Positions 18,130 to 28,510 are shown, counted from the stretch's first letter. The stretch is 64,000 nt of DNA from Winogradskyella luteola (GCF_019203985.1 NZ_JAGSPD010000007.1:124001-188000); one strand, 5' to 3'. A program made the numbers and translations. Notes: a model not told the origin generated them from the letters alone.

Positions 18130-18135
18130 ATATGT

Positions 18136-18783
18136 ATGAATTATATAAAACATCTCAATGCTGTATTTCAAAAATTCTATGCAGACAAAAGGCTAAACAC
18201 AACTCATGTCAGCTTGTATATGGCTTTGTTTCAGTTTTGGAATTTAAACCGATTTCGAGAAGAATTTTACATAGACAGGCAAGAAGTTATGGAACTCTCA
18301 AAAATTGGTTCGACAGCAACCTATCATCGCTGTTTAAAACAGATGGATTCATGGAATTATCTAAAATATTTCCCTTCACACAATCCATATAAAGGCAGTA
18401 AAATCAAGTTGTTCAATTTCGGTACAACCTCTGAACAAGTTGTGAATGAGTTTGAAACAAGTAGTGAACAAGCATTGATACATAATACAAACATTAATAA
18501 ACAAATAGAAAACATAAATAAAACTAAGCTACCAAAAAATGAATTTGAAGTGATTGATTTTTTTAAAAAGAAAAAATGGCCTGCTAATGAAGCCAAGAAA
18601 TTCTATAACCATTATCAAGGCATCGGATGGAAAATTGGTGGCAAAATAAAAATTGAAGATTGGCATGCTACAGCGAGTAATTGGATACTAAAAGCCAACG
18701 AATTTGAAACTGCAGATGCAGTTCCTCAAAAAAAGGACAACCTGAGAACCAATAAAAACAAAGATTATGGTCAACCCTTGTAA
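18136..18783 (+). CDS. putative ICE replication initiator-like protein
   Basis: A 215-residue protein. The N-terminal ~95 residues (LNTTHVSLYMALFQFWNLNR, FYIDRQEVMELSKIGSTATY) resemble a winged-helix domain. The C-terminal part (FKKKKWPANEAKKFYNHYQG ... KIEDWHATASNWI) resembles DnaD-like or phage replication-protein tails. The downstream gene is a helicase-loader-type ATPase overlapping by 17 bases. The pair is the usual replication module of these elements; the exact family name is not certain from sequence alone. Confidence 0.7.
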   Translation: MNYIKHLNAVFQKFYADKRLNTTHVSLYMALFQFWNLNRFREEFYIDRQEVMELSKIGSTATYHRCLKQMDSWNYLKYFPSHNPYKGSKIKLFNFGTTSEQVVNEFETSSEQALIHNTNINKQIENINKTKLPKNEFEVIDFFKKKKWPANEAKKFYNHYQGIGWKIGGKIKIEDWHATASNWILKANEFETADAVPQKKDNLRTNKNKDYGQPL

Positions 18784-19423
18784 AATAGTCGAAGAACACA
18801 AAACATATGACATTGGCACGTTTGATGGCAAAGAAGTGATATACGATTTTGAAAAAATCTTAATCTACCTCGATGTTAAAGGAAAAATGCTCTTTGGTAA
18901 CCAATTTAAAATCTACGAAGAAGACCGTCCAATCATTTTAAAACTCTGCCATTATTTTATAAAAGATAAAGAAAACTGTGAAAAAAACGAGATTGATCCC
19001 AACAAAGGCATTTTACTTTCCGGACCTGTTGGTTGTGGTAAAACGAGCTTAATGATTTTGCTAAAAAATATCGTTCCATTGCAAAAACCATACATCCTAA
19101 TTCCTTCCAGGAATATCGTATTTGGTTTCAATCACATTGGTTACAAAACTATTGAAGACTATGGCTGTAGGCAGTTTTTCTGTTTTGATGATTTAGGTGT
19201 AGAACCCATTGGAAGACACTACGGAAAGGATTGTAACGTCATGGGCGAAATATTACTATCACGTCATGAACTTTTTATAAACCATCATATAAAAACACAC
19301 GGAACTACAAACCTAAATGCTGAAGAATTAGAAGATTTATATGGCAATAGAGTCCGAAGCAGAATGCGAGAATTATTTAACCTCGTAGCATTCGATCAAG
19401 ATACTAGCGATAAACGAAAATAA
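18767..19423 (+). CDS. DnaC/IstB-like AAA+ ATPase (helicase loader-like)
   Basis: A 218-residue ATPase with Walker A GPVGCGKTS (about residue 85) and Walker B FCFDDLGVE (about 140). An Arg-containing C-terminal block (GNRVRSRMRELFNLVAFD) matches the sensor-2 region of DnaC/IstB-type loaders. It overlaps the preceding replication protein gene and probably loads the replicative helicase at the ICE origin after excision or transfer. Confidence 0.8.
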   Translation: MVNPCKIVEEHKTYDIGTFDGKEVIYDFEKILIYLDVKGKMLFGNQFKIYEEDRPIILKLCHYFIKDKENCEKNEIDPNKGILLSGPVGCGKTSLMILLKNIVPLQKPYILIPSRNIVFGFNHIGYKTIEDYGCRQFFCFDDLGVEPIGRHYGKDCNVMGEILLSRHELFINHHIKTHGTTNLNAEELEDLYGNRVRSRMRELFNLVAFDQDTSDKRK

Positions 19424-19436
19424 AAACTTAGAAATT

Positions 19437-20555
19437 ATGAAAATAGCAACTTTTAATGTTCAGAACTTATTTCACAGAGACAGAAGCCTGTTAGAAAAAT
19501 TAACCAAAAATTTAACTGTCGATTGGACAATAGAGCTTGACAAACTCATGGTCAAACCTTCTAAATCATTAAACCAACAAGATCGGATTAGAGAACTCTC
19601 ATTTTTAATAGGCTTTGAAAAATCAAGTCCTCGACCTTATGCGGTTTTAAGACGAAAAGCAGGTTTTCTCTTTATGAAAGGTCTTAGCCATTCTATTGAC
19701 AATAAAGCTGGAAATCTCACAGATTGGAATGGATGGATAAAACTTCAAACCGTTCCTATACATCCAAAGTCCACACAACATAAAGCTCAGGTCATCGCCA
19801 ATGTAAATCCAGATATTTTACTATTACAAGAGATTGAAGACAGAGCATCGTTTGAGGATTTTAACCAACTCATTTTACCAGAGTTTGACTGCAAACCTTT
19901 TAATCACTCTTTTGTGATTCAAGGCAACGACATGAATAGTTTAGAAATGGGAATAGCATTGCGACAAGGCTATAATCTAGAAGCTGTTAGAACTCATAAT
20001 ATCAATGCAGCAACTAATGATGATGGCAAAAATTTGATTGAATATGAAATTAGTACACCATCAAAAGAAACTATTTGGTTATTAAATGCCTATTTAAAAA
20101 AATCCTCTAAAGACAGAAAGCAATCTGATAATATTAGAAAAAAACAAGTGTGCAAGATTGCTGAAGTTTATAAAAGAATGATAGCTGAAGGTAAAACCAA
20201 TGTTATCATCGCAGGCACATTTAACGCGCCATCTTATTGTAATTCTTTATCGCCTTTAATTCAGGATACAGATCTAAAAGATATTACGAAACATCTCTCT
20301 TTTGAAGTTGATATCGATAAGGGTAATGATGGTACTTATTTTAGATTGGGCGCTTACAGAATGGGTGTAAATATTAAGCAAAAAGATTACATGTTGTTCT
20401 CTCCAGCTCTATTTGATAAAATGAAGGATAGTGGCTTAAATCGAAAAGCGATGTGGCCAGAAAAGCATCCGCAATGGTCTATCTACAAATCTGTTTCTAA
20501 TAAAAATGTTGCTGCTAGTGAGCATCCTTTGGTTTGGGGGAATATTGACATTTAA
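19437..20555 (+). CDS. endonuclease/exonuclease/phosphatase-fold protein
   Basis: A 372-residue DNase I-like (EEP fold) protein. Recognised blocks are the start MKIATFNVQNLF (metal-site Asn), DILLLQEIED (metal-binding Glu), WLLNAYLKK, IIAGTFNAPS and the C-terminal ASEHPLVWG (catalytic His). The usual GDFN motif reads GTFN here, so the conserved Asp is replaced by Thr; activity may be altered. It follows the helicase-loader gene by 13 bases in the same operon. A role in ICE DNA processing or as cargo is possible; the substrate is unknown. Confidence 0.8.
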   Translation: MKIATFNVQNLFHRDRSLLEKLTKNLTVDWTIELDKLMVKPSKSLNQQDRIRELSFLIGFEKSSPRPYAVLRRKAGFLFMKGLSHSIDNKAGNLTDWNGWIKLQTVPIHPKSTQHKAQVIANVNPDILLLQEIEDRASFEDFNQLILPEFDCKPFNHSFVIQGNDMNSLEMGIALRQGYNLEAVRTHNINAATNDDGKNLIEYEISTPSKETIWLLNAYLKKSSKDRKQSDNIRKKQVCKIAEVYKRMIAEGKTNVIIAGTFNAPSYCNSLSPLIQDTDLKDITKHLSFEVDIDKGNDGTYFRLGAYRMGVNIKQKDYMLFSPALFDKMKDSGLNRKAMWPEKHPQWSIYKSVSNKNVAASEHPLVWGNIDI

Positions 20556-20556
20556 A

Positions 20557-21288
20557 CTACTTAATTTTATTTATCTCCTTAAAAGAAAAGTCTTTTAAAG
20601 CTTCATTTATGAAGGTATGTAGACCATTTTTTATTTCTTCAATCTTATCATTTGACAAATGGTTTGCGATTGAAGGATGAAATAAAATTCTCAATTGTTT
20701 ATAAAATATAATCAGTCGGTTCGATGTATCTAAGATCGAATTATAATCCTCTTTATTGACAGTTTTTTGTGGAATTAAAATTTCATCTCTATAATCTACA
20801 TAAAAACCAGCATTTTTTAGGTCATTAAACTTTTTAATGCCCTCAATCCTGCTAATAGCCGAACTAACATTTGATAGTACAAATGATGCATCTGATAAAA
20901 ATTGCAATGTATTATTAAGCCATTTCTTTTTCGTGTTAGGAATTTGCCTTTTGAGTTTTCTATTTTCCCATCTATCAATTGTATCAAATAGAGACATTCC
21001 TGTTTCAATAAGCATTTGAAGCGAATGTCTTATTTCATGATTTTTAAAAAATCCTTTAGCATCTTTAAGTAAATACACTCTATACCCATGACTATGCAAT
21101 AATACCAATATTGCTTTTATGACTTCTTCGGAACTCAAAATAAGTAAAGAACTTGCGCTGCTATATGATTTATTTACATCAACTAATACTGAAGAATCAG
21201 ATTTTAAACGTTTTGCATTTTCAAAAATGTCTCTGTTTAAATCTTTAGAATCCTTTTTAGATAAATTTATAAAAGTTACTTCTTGCAT
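20557..21288 (-). CDS. AbiV-like HEPN protein (abortive infection family)
   Basis: A 243-residue all-helical protein. The block SSASSLLILSSEEVIKAILV (about 40-60) followed by FKNHEIRHSL matches the AbiV-type HEPN pattern: an EE..KA helix, then a His-bearing helix. HEPN proteins are commonly RNases, and lactococcal AbiV blocks phage growth by interfering with translation. It is the last gene of a three-gene minus-strand operon, 26 bases after the coiled-coil protein and downstream of the giant STAND ATPase, which supports a defence role. A catalytic RxxxxH motif is not evident, so RNase activity is uncertain. Confidence 0.7.
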   Translation of the reverse strand: MQEVTFINLSKKDSKDLNRDIFENAKRLKSDSSVLVDVNKSYSSASSLLILSSEEVIKAILVLLHSHGYRVYLLKDAKGFFKNHEIRHSLQMLIETGMSLFDTIDRWENRKLKRQIPNTKKKWLNNTLQFLSDASFVLSNVSSAISRIEGIKKFNDLKNAGFYVDYRDEILIPQKTVNKEDYNSILDTSNRLIIFYKQLRILFHPSIANHLSNDKIEEIKNGLHTFINEALKDFSFKEINKIK

Positions 21289-21314
21289 TTTATTAATTAG
21301 CTAAATTTAAGATG

Positions 21315-22019
21315 TTACAGCTTTTTATTTTTCTTTTTTAGAGCATTGAATATTTTCTTTTTTAGCGCCAATAACTCTTCTTTTTGCTCATTTAACTGCT
21401 CTTCAAGCTCATTAAATAATTTTTCAACTTTTTCTTTTTCAGTTTCTTCCTTCTCTTCCTCGCCATGAATAGAAATTGTTATTTCTCTTATTGAATCTAA
21501 ATATTCTACTACGCTCTTTTCATCATCCGATAAAAAACTACCGTGCTCTTCAATCCATTCTTTATCTTTTTCCAAAAGTTCCTCACTTATCATTGAAATT
21601 AATGATTTACGGTATATTCTTTCAGAGTTGTTTTTTACTGTTTTCAAAAAGCTAAGCCAGCTTGAATTACTATTCTTTGATCCATTTTTTTTATCTAAAA
21701 ACCTATGACGAATAAAAGGGTGTTCATTTTTTTTGAGTAATGAAATAACATCAATTATTGGTTTTAGTTTTTCAGTAGGTTTTTCAATCGGTAATCTTTC
21801 TCTTTTCCCCCATATTTCTAATATTATATTGCAGCATTCTCTTTGAAGGTTGTTTTTTTCCTCTTTAGACTCACACTTATCAATATCATTGATTAATTCA
21901 GCTAGATAATGAGCCAACCATCTTGCTAAGGTATTTCCTGTATAAACTAATTCTAATTCTTTTATTAGCTTCTTACCTAACTTTAAAATCTCTTCCTCTG
22001 AGTGTTTTGACTGTTCCAT
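21315..22019 (-). CDS. helical/coiled-coil partner protein of the STAND ATPase
   Basis: A 234-residue protein of unknown family. Residues 1-75 are helical with GNTLARWLAHYLAELI and a Cys/acidic stretch (KCESKEEKNNLQRECC). The C-terminal third is a long, highly charged coiled coil (EEKEETEKEKVEKLFNELEE onward) ending in a Lys-rich tail. It starts within the end of the STAND gene (47-base overlap), so the two are almost surely co-translated. This fits an accessory or adaptor subunit of a large NACHT/STAND defence protein; no function can be assigned from motifs. Confidence 0.7.
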   Translation of the reverse strand: MEQSKHSEEEILKLGKKLIKELELVYTGNTLARWLAHYLAELINDIDKCESKEEKNNLQRECCNIILEIWGKRERLPIEKPTEKLKPIIDVISLLKKNEHPFIRHRFLDKKNGSKNSNSSWLSFLKTVKNNSERIYRKSLISMISEELLEKDKEWIEEHGSFLSDDEKSVVEYLDSIREITISIHGEEEKEETEKEKVEKLFNELEEQLNEQKEELLALKKKIFNALKKKNKKL

Positions 22020-25000
22020 CCGCTTTTAATAAATAAATTTTAGTATGCTCCCAAGGCTGTTTCCTATTATCGCTCCTATATTGACTTTCCTTAAGTTGTT
22101 TGGTTATTTGACACTTTATAATCATATTCAAATTCTTCTTTTCCAAAATTTTCAAAATGAAATGAATATCAACTTTTAATATTTCTCCTGAACTTTCAAT
22201 GTTCTTAACATCTCTATATCTACTATCACTTGTTTCATCCCAAAATTCTAATATAGATACTTTATCATCATTTATCTGAGCCATTTTTAAATCATCACTA
22301 AATTCAATTTGGAAAGCCTCTTGAACATTTGTTCCAAAAGTAATGATACTTTTACCTGTTCTTTTCGTTAGAGAATCATGCTTGTCTAAGCCATCATATA
22401 TCGTGTCATTAACTTTTAACCAACTTTTAAAGATGAAATCGTTATTCTTAACCTCAAAACGCTCTCCATCATTTTCTATTGGAAAAGCATAATCATGCTG
22501 ATCTTCTGCGCTCTGAAAAGCTCTTAATAAAGCTTCAGAACCTTTGACTGAAACTAGAGCTGAACGGATATAAACGGTTTCACTATTATCGCCAATATGA
22601 CGTGTAAACCCAGCGTGAGGAATAATAAACCTTTCGTCATAAAATTCCGAAAAACCTATTTCTTTATCAAATCTACCTTCATGAATTGTATCTCTCCACT
22701 CTTTATCAAATTTATCATATTCATTTTTCCAAAACGTATCTAATAATGGTAATGGGTCTCGTAAATCTGAAGCCCAAAAATCATTCCAAGTGATGGCTTT
22801 GGATTTAAGCCAATAGTCCCAGGAATCGTAATCATCTTCGTCATCATAATATTTTACTAATTGAGGTTCTTTCTCTAGCAACTCATTTGCAGCACAAAAC
22901 ATAGCATGGTATTCAAAATAGGTGTCTAAACTTTCAACTTGTGGGTTGCTACCTTTTCTTTTATCTCTTAATCCCCAATCGTAATTTCGAGTATAATCAT
23001 CTTTATTTATATCGCCTGTATATCCCCATTTTTCTACAATATATTTATCAGCTATATCTGCGACATCATATTCAGATAAATTAAAAATATCTCCAAGATT
23101 ACTGTACCAATAAGGTAAGACATCCATACCATCAAAATCAAATCTCCAACTTTTATCTGAAGTCGAGTTATATCTTCTTTGCTTTCTAGAATACGATTCT
23201 TCTTTTACTTTATCAAATTTACTTACTAAAGCATTTTCAATTATTAGTTGTTCATCTTTATTGTAAATCTTATCATTATATTTTAATAAGTTCTGACAGA
23301 CCCTTTTAATGAAAAAATTAATTAACACATGTGGTAATTCTTCATTTTGAAGTTCTTTGATGAAAAATTCTTTTAAGTCCACAAGTTTTTCAGGCACTTC
23401 AGCACTTACTCTATCTATTGCAATCCAAAGATATAATTTGGCCGATATCCAATAAAAAATGTATTCCTCATTCTGAAATGGACTACAATTGGTTTCATTT
23501 TGAGCTTTTATTAGATAGTTAAGAACACTCTTATTACCAAGATTAACTAGATTTCTTATACTATGAATTGCTTCCCATCTTAGTTCCTTATCTGGCAATC
23601 CTAGATATAATCGTAAAATATTTGCAATAGCTTCGTCGGTATCTGAAGGTGGCATCATCTTATCATTCCATAAGCCATCTCTAAAATCGAAATTTATGTT
23701 TTTATTCCATCTCGTTAAAACCCAATTAAAAATTTCGGTATTATCTTTTATAGTGAGCCTATGTTTGATTAAGAAAAATACACTATATATAGATTCATCA
23801 GTTAATACTTCTATCTTTTCTGGTAAAATTTCAAGAATGATTTCTCCTAATTGAGTTTCGTTAATATCAAACATTTTAGCAAACTCTAACAACTTACCGA
23901 TACTAAGAGAATTACCATAATCAAAGTTTTCAAACCATGTTAGAATAACATACCTAAATTTCTCTTTTTTCCATTGTTTTAAAGAGGGATAATAACTCCA
24001 TTCCTCTAGTCGTTCTTTAATAGCATCTTCAAACGAATAGAAACTTAAAAGCTCCGAGTCTATATCCACAATAGCATCCAATTGATTTGTATAATCCTTA
24101 GGCTGACAATTATTTTTTATCTCGATCAAAAAAATATCTATTTTCCATCTGTTAGAATAACTGTCGTTATTTTCAATTATAGTACTAATAGCTTTTTCCA
24201 AGTCTCTTGTCGAACTTATATCAATACCGCTAAGATCTATCTCATGAACATGTTTTTCTTTATCAAAATCATTAGAATATGTGCTTTCTTTTTCTTTTTC
24301 AATTGTTTCTCTAAAGTTTAAGTACGTTTCAATTTTTTGGATTATTTGCATTTCAACAAATGCGCCTGACTTAATTGCATTGTAAATATGATTTAAAGTA
24401 CTTTTATTTTTATGAAGTAAGCAATCTCTATAAATTATTTCAACAAATTTAGTTTTACCTGTTATGTCTCTTGATTCATCGTATTTTGTTAAAATCATAT
24501 CAAAAAGCTCAATCGATTCATCTGTATAATATTTATACTGATACATTGGAATTAACGAACCTGCTACAACATGATTAATCTTACCTTTCTTTAGAGAAAA
24601 TTTTAAAATAGCAACAATATATTTAGACAAACTAATTACACCTCTATGATGCCATCTAGACGCTGTTGTAAACATTGAATTAAAATTGATATCCGAGATT
24701 CCATACAAAGCATTCTTAAAAGGAAAATGTTTTTTATCATAACCTTCTAGCATGTAATCACTATATTCTGTAAACCTAGCGTACTCATGGGCAAGTTTAG
24801 GATCTGGTTTTTCAAAACCTATCTTTGCTAAATCTGATAAACAACTGATTTTAGAAAAGACTTCAAAATCAATTTCTTCAGTAGCTTTTATAGCTTCATT
24901 AAAGTAATACTTACCAGAAGTAAAGTCTATCTTTCGGCTAATCAAAGCACATTTAATATAACTTTCTATTCTTTGTGATGAAGGGTTTGAACCAGTTTTA

Positions 25001-28000
25001 ATTAGTTCATCAATTTCACTTAGTATTTTGAGATTTTTATTTAGAAAGCCTTTTGAGTATATTGTTTCTTCTACAATCCAAAATCTCATTGCTATTTTAC
25101 TTGCGTTACTATCCAATGATGAAATGAGCAAATCTATTAAATCATTATTGTTAATTTTTACAGCAAAATTGGCTAATAGGCTAGCAAAATAATTTACTTT
25201 TTCTTGGTAACTATACCCATTTTCGTGCCTAAAACCAAAATCTCTAGAAAAAGACTCGCAAATATTACCAAACTTTTTTATTGCCTCTTCATTCGTGATT
25301 TTTTTGGATACAAAATCTATATTTAATTGAAAGATTGGTAGAATATGATTATAGAAACTAGTAAACTCTTTTTTCTCTCTTTCTAAAGAATTTTTCTTTT
25401 CATAATCCTCAATCTTTTCAAGATCGTCAAATTTATTTGGAAGTAAACTCTCGACAGACAATAATCCATTATCAATAAAAGCTTTTAAAGATTTGATCTT
25501 TAAAAATAGATTTATTTTGTTTGCATCATCATCGTTACCATGTCTTCGATAAAAGCTAGGAATATAATTTGGCAACTCATATTTAATATGCTTTAGAATA
25601 CTATTTACCAACAATCTGTCAATATCATTAGATATCAATATCTCACAAAAATCGACAAGTATTTGTCTGAATTTAATATTGAACTTAATTATTTTTCTGG
25701 ATAGCACTTTTTCAATTTCACTAGCAATTACCTTTAATTCAAAATCTTGATGTATCCCAAACTTAAAAGCCTTGGCAACAACAAATATCTTAGCATCAAT
25801 TCTCAAAGATTCTATTTTAAACCATTTATTAACTTCAGTTTTATTACTTAATAAAAATAAGCTCTCAATTAAATAGTTTCCCCCAGACAACCTCACATCT
25901 CTAGGTGTCCAACTATTAATTGAACTCAATGCTTCGTCAACACCTACTAATCTTAAAACTGCTTCTGTGTAATAAGCTATATCCTTACTTGAAATAGGGT
26001 ATTTATGTAAATCATCTTTCTTAACAGAGTCACTTCTCCAGTTAAGCCATTCTTTAGCTGTTTTTAAATGTTTTAAAGCAGCTTTTTGATTCTCTGTCTT
26101 CCTTGAATACACACCTGCTAACTTCATGTGAAATGAGCCAGCCCATGATTTTTCATCTGAATTGAGTTTTAGTTTATTAAGCGAAGTATCATCTCCAAAT
26201 TCTGACACTAAATCGGGATAATCAATTAATAATGCAGTTAAGGCCTTCTCCTTTTTAGCTTCTTCGGCAGCGATAAATATGAGTTTAAAATAAGTTAAAT
26301 TATCATCAACAGTATTAGCCACCTTCATTGCTAATCTAGTTCTACTTATATAAGTAGCTCTATTTTTTATTGGGTCCTCTGGAAGTAATAAGAACTTTCT
26401 CTCTAGAACTATATCCTTTAATAATTGGTTTTGTTTTGACTGAAAAAGTAAGTTGCCCAAATTAACTGAAGCATAGCTATCATTCTCTGCATTTTTAAGA
26501 AAAATTTCAGTTATTTGAGTTAGTCTTTCCTGACTTAGTGAATAATTATCTCGAATATAATTTTCAAAATCTTCATCTCGAAATTCAAAACTATTATTTT
26601 CATATATAAGTCCAGTCCAGACTTCAGATGATATATCTAATAGAAAACTTTGACCGACATTTAATATTTCTGATAAATAATTTATGGGTACAGGTCTTGG
26701 TAATCCAATTAAAAGGCTAAAAAAATCATCTATTATTATTTTCTCTTTATTAGATACCTTTTTTTTAGCTTCTTTAATCTTATCAAGAATAAGTAACTCT
26801 ACTGTTTTTCCGTTTGGTTTTAAAAAATTTATAACTTCCTTTATACCTTTCTTCTTCAAATCGATTGAATAAAATTGAGCTCTAGGAATACCATTTGTGT
26901 ATTTATGAAATTCAGAAATTTCTGTATCTGAAATGTCTGGAAAGTATTTTTTTATAAACTGAGTCGTTTCTTCTATACTAAATGGTTCTAACTCAATATC
27001 AATATAATCTTCTGGTAAATTAAGTGACTCTTTTCGATGTGTTCTAGTAGTCACTATTAAATTGCACCCTGAAGGTATTTCCATATTTAAAATATCATGT
27101 ACAAAGCTTTTTTCTGCATTATTGCTAGCTGCTGTGATACTATTATCTGCTGCATCAATAATAATGGTAAGAGTAGCATTAATATCTCTTTGTTTTAAAA
27201 TTTCTACGGCATGTACAATTCTTTTCTTGAATTCTTTCACATAAACATCACTCTGTAAAGGAAAATATGTTATCAAAAAATCTGTTCCTATTTTTTTAGC
27301 AATTTCGTTCGATATATGTGTTAATGCATTTTTATGTAAATGTCTATTATCTTCAGCATTTTGATATGAACCAGAACCATAGCAATCAAAGGTTATACAT
27401 TCATTGCTATCTGGTAAGTAATTTTGTATTTGTTGGATTATGGTAGATTTTCCAATCCCAGCACCACCATGAATACATATTGGGATAAAATCCATGTTTG
27501 CAGCTATCTCAGAATTTATTGATTCTAATTGCTCTCTTAAAACACTATTCTTATTATCCTCCAAACTTTGAGAAACAGGGAATAAATTTTCTATACTGCC
27601 ATCGTTAAATCCTAAATTTGCGATAACATCAGTAAGCGTAATTTTCCTCCTGCTTCTAGCTTCTGGCATCATTTTATCAAAAACTAAATCGCGTAATTGA
27701 TTGTATTGAATTTTTGAATTGTATGTTGTTCTAGAAATAGCTTTATATTGTTGAATTTTCAGATTAAGCCTTGAATCTGTCCCACAATCGTCTAAATCTA
27801 GTATCCTTATAAAATCAGTAAATTCAGTTACTTTTAATCTGGAAGCAGCAAATAATTTTTTTAATGAATCGCTATTTTCAGGATTATTCTTAAGTACCGC
27901 ATTAAAACTTACTTTTCCTTTCTTTTTAAGTAGATAAGCTTTGATATCATTAATAGTTTTGAGGTGATTAGTGTTAAAGTTTCTATTAGTGACTAATTTT

Positions 28001-28431
28001 ATATGTACTTTTTTTAACACAGACTCTCTACCAAATTCATCTAAATAAATCTTGAATATATTTGCTAACCTATGAATTAATGAACCTTCAGTAGATTTGC
28101 TTTTTTTACCTAACCATAATTCTCCTAATGTATAATTCTTATTACTTCTAAGTGTACTATATTTTAACTGAGAGATAATAACTTTTTTCGCTTCAATATA
28201 ATTATCCGCACCATAATATTCACTTAAATCAACTCCAAGTAAATTTTTCCCTGTTGGATCTAATTGCTCTGACTCTGACAATTCAACACCTTCAATGTTG
28301 ATGGCCTTGACACCTAAGTCATTAAAGTTTAATAGTTCTAAAGACTTTTTTATCGTCCAAAGAATATGAAAATCATCTCCAGCACTAGAGATATCAGCAT
28401 CTTGTATGTGCTTAATTTTGTTTTTACTCAT
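21973..28431 (-). CDS. giant STAND/NACHT-type ATPase with N-terminal nuclease-like domain (Avs-like defence protein)
   Basis: A 2152-residue protein. The N-terminal ~230 residues (SSAGDDFHILWTIKKSLELL; GVDLSEYYGAD at 66-76; ISQLKYS at 86-92) have the pattern of a PD-(D/E)xK/Cap4-type nuclease with a QLK active-site strand. A STAND NTPase follows: Walker A HGGAGIGKST (321-330), Walker B IIIDAAD (about 423-429), and a TTRTHR sensor (461-466). The remaining ~1500 residues are mostly helical, repeat-like, with a beta-rich C-terminal section, as expected for a ligand-sensing superstructure. The architecture resembles bacterial Avs/NACHT anti-phage sensors, which oligomerise on binding a phage protein and activate their nuclease. 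It leads an operon with a coiled-coil partner and an AbiV-like gene. Confidence 0.82.
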   Translation of the reverse strand: MSKNKIKHIQDADISSAGDDFHILWTIKKSLELLNFNDLGVKAINIEGVELSESEQLDPTGKNLLGVDLSEYYGADNYIEAKKVIISQLKYSTLRSNKNYTLGELWLGKKSKSTEGSLIHRLANIFKIYLDEFGRESVLKKVHIKLVTNRNFNTNHLKTINDIKAYLLKKKGKVSFNAVLKNNPENSDSLKKLFAASRLKVTEFTDFIRILDLDDCGTDSRLNLKIQQYKAISRTTYNSKIQYNQLRDLVFDKMMPEARSRRKITLTDVIANLGFNDGSIENLFPVSQSLEDNKNSVLREQLESINSEIAANMDFIPICIHGGAGIGKSTIIQQIQNYLPDSNECITFDCYGSGSYQNAEDNRHLHKNALTHISNEIAKKIGTDFLITYFPLQSDVYVKEFKKRIVHAVEILKQRDINATLTIIIDAADNSITAASNNAEKSFVHDILNMEIPSGCNLIVTTRTHRKESLNLPEDYIDIELEPFSIEETTQFIKKYFPDISDTEISEFHKYTNGIPRAQFYSIDLKKKGIKEVINFLKPNGKTVELLILDKIKEAKKKVSNKEKIIIDDFFSLLIGLPRPVPINYLSEILNVGQSFLLDISSEVWTGLIYENNSFEFRDEDFENYIRDNYSLSQERLTQITEIFLKNAENDSYASVNLGNLLFQSKQNQLLKDIVLERKFLLLPEDPIKNRATYISRTRLAMKVANTVDDNLTYFKLIFIAAEEAKKEKALTALLIDYPDLVSEFGDDTSLNKLKLNSDEKSWAGSFHMKLAGVYSRKTENQKAALKHLKTAKEWLNWRSDSVKKDDLHKYPISSKDIAYYTEAVLRLVGVDEALSSINSWTPRDVRLSGGNYLIESLFLLSNKTEVNKWFKIESLRIDAKIFVVAKAFKFGIHQDFELKVIASEIEKVLSRKIIKFNIKFRQILVDFCEILISNDIDRLLVNSILKHIKYELPNYIPSFYRRHGNDDDANKINLFLKIKSLKAFIDNGLLSVESLLPNKFDDLEKIEDYEKKNSLEREKKEFTSFYNHILPIFQLNIDFVSKKITNEEAIKKFGNICESFSRDFGFRHENGYSYQEKVNYFASLLANFAVKINNNDLIDLLISSLDSNASKIAMRFWIVEETIYSKGFLNKNLKILSEIDELIKTGSNPSSQRIESYIKCALISRKIDFTSGKYYFNEAIKATEEIDFEVFSKISCLSDLAKIGFEKPDPKLAHEYARFTEYSDYMLEGYDKKHFPFKNALYGISDINFNSMFTTASRWHHRGVISLSKYIVAILKFSLKKGKINHVVAGSLIPMYQYKYYTDESIELFDMILTKYDESRDITGKTKFVEIIYRDCLLHKNKSTLNHIYNAIKSGAFVEMQIIQKIETYLNFRETIEKEKESTYSNDFDKEKHVHEIDLSGIDISSTRDLEKAISTIIENNDSYSNRWKIDIFLIEIKNNCQPKDYTNQLDAIVDIDSELLSFYSFEDAIKERLEEWSYYPSLKQWKKEKFRYVILTWFENFDYGNSLSIGKLLEFAKMFDINETQLGEIILEILPEKIEVLTDESIYSVFFLIKHRLTIKDNTEIFNWVLTRWNKNINFDFRDGLWNDKMMPPSDTDEAIANILRLYLGLPDKELRWEAIHSIRNLVNLGNKSVLNYLIKAQNETNCSPFQNEEYIFYWISAKLYLWIAIDRVSAEVPEKLVDLKEFFIKELQNEELPHVLINFFIKRVCQNLLKYNDKIYNKDEQLIIENALVSKFDKVKEESYSRKQRRYNSTSDKSWRFDFDGMDVLPYWYSNLGDIFNLSEYDVADIADKYIVEKWGYTGDINKDDYTRNYDWGLRDKRKGSNPQVESLDTYFEYHAMFCAANELLEKEPQLVKYYDDEDDYDSWDYWLKSKAITWNDFWASDLRDPLPLLDTFWKNEYDKFDKEWRDTIHEGRFDKEIGFSEFYDERFIIPHAGFTRHIGDNSETVYIRSALVSVKGSEALLRAFQSAEDQHDYAFPIENDGERFEVKNNDFIFKSWLKVNDTIYDGLDKHDSLTKRTGKSIITFGTNVQEAFQIEFSDDLKMAQINDDKVSILEFWDETSDSRYRDVKNIESSGEILKVDIHFILKILEKKNLNMIIKCQITKQLKESQYRSDNRKQPWEHTKIYLLKADGTVKTLRGRDFKVR

Positions 28432-28510
28432 TTAATCCACTAAATATTTTGATTAAAATAAGGATTTTAAAAAGTATTAAACGACAATAACTGATTAATT
28501 AATAAGAGCC

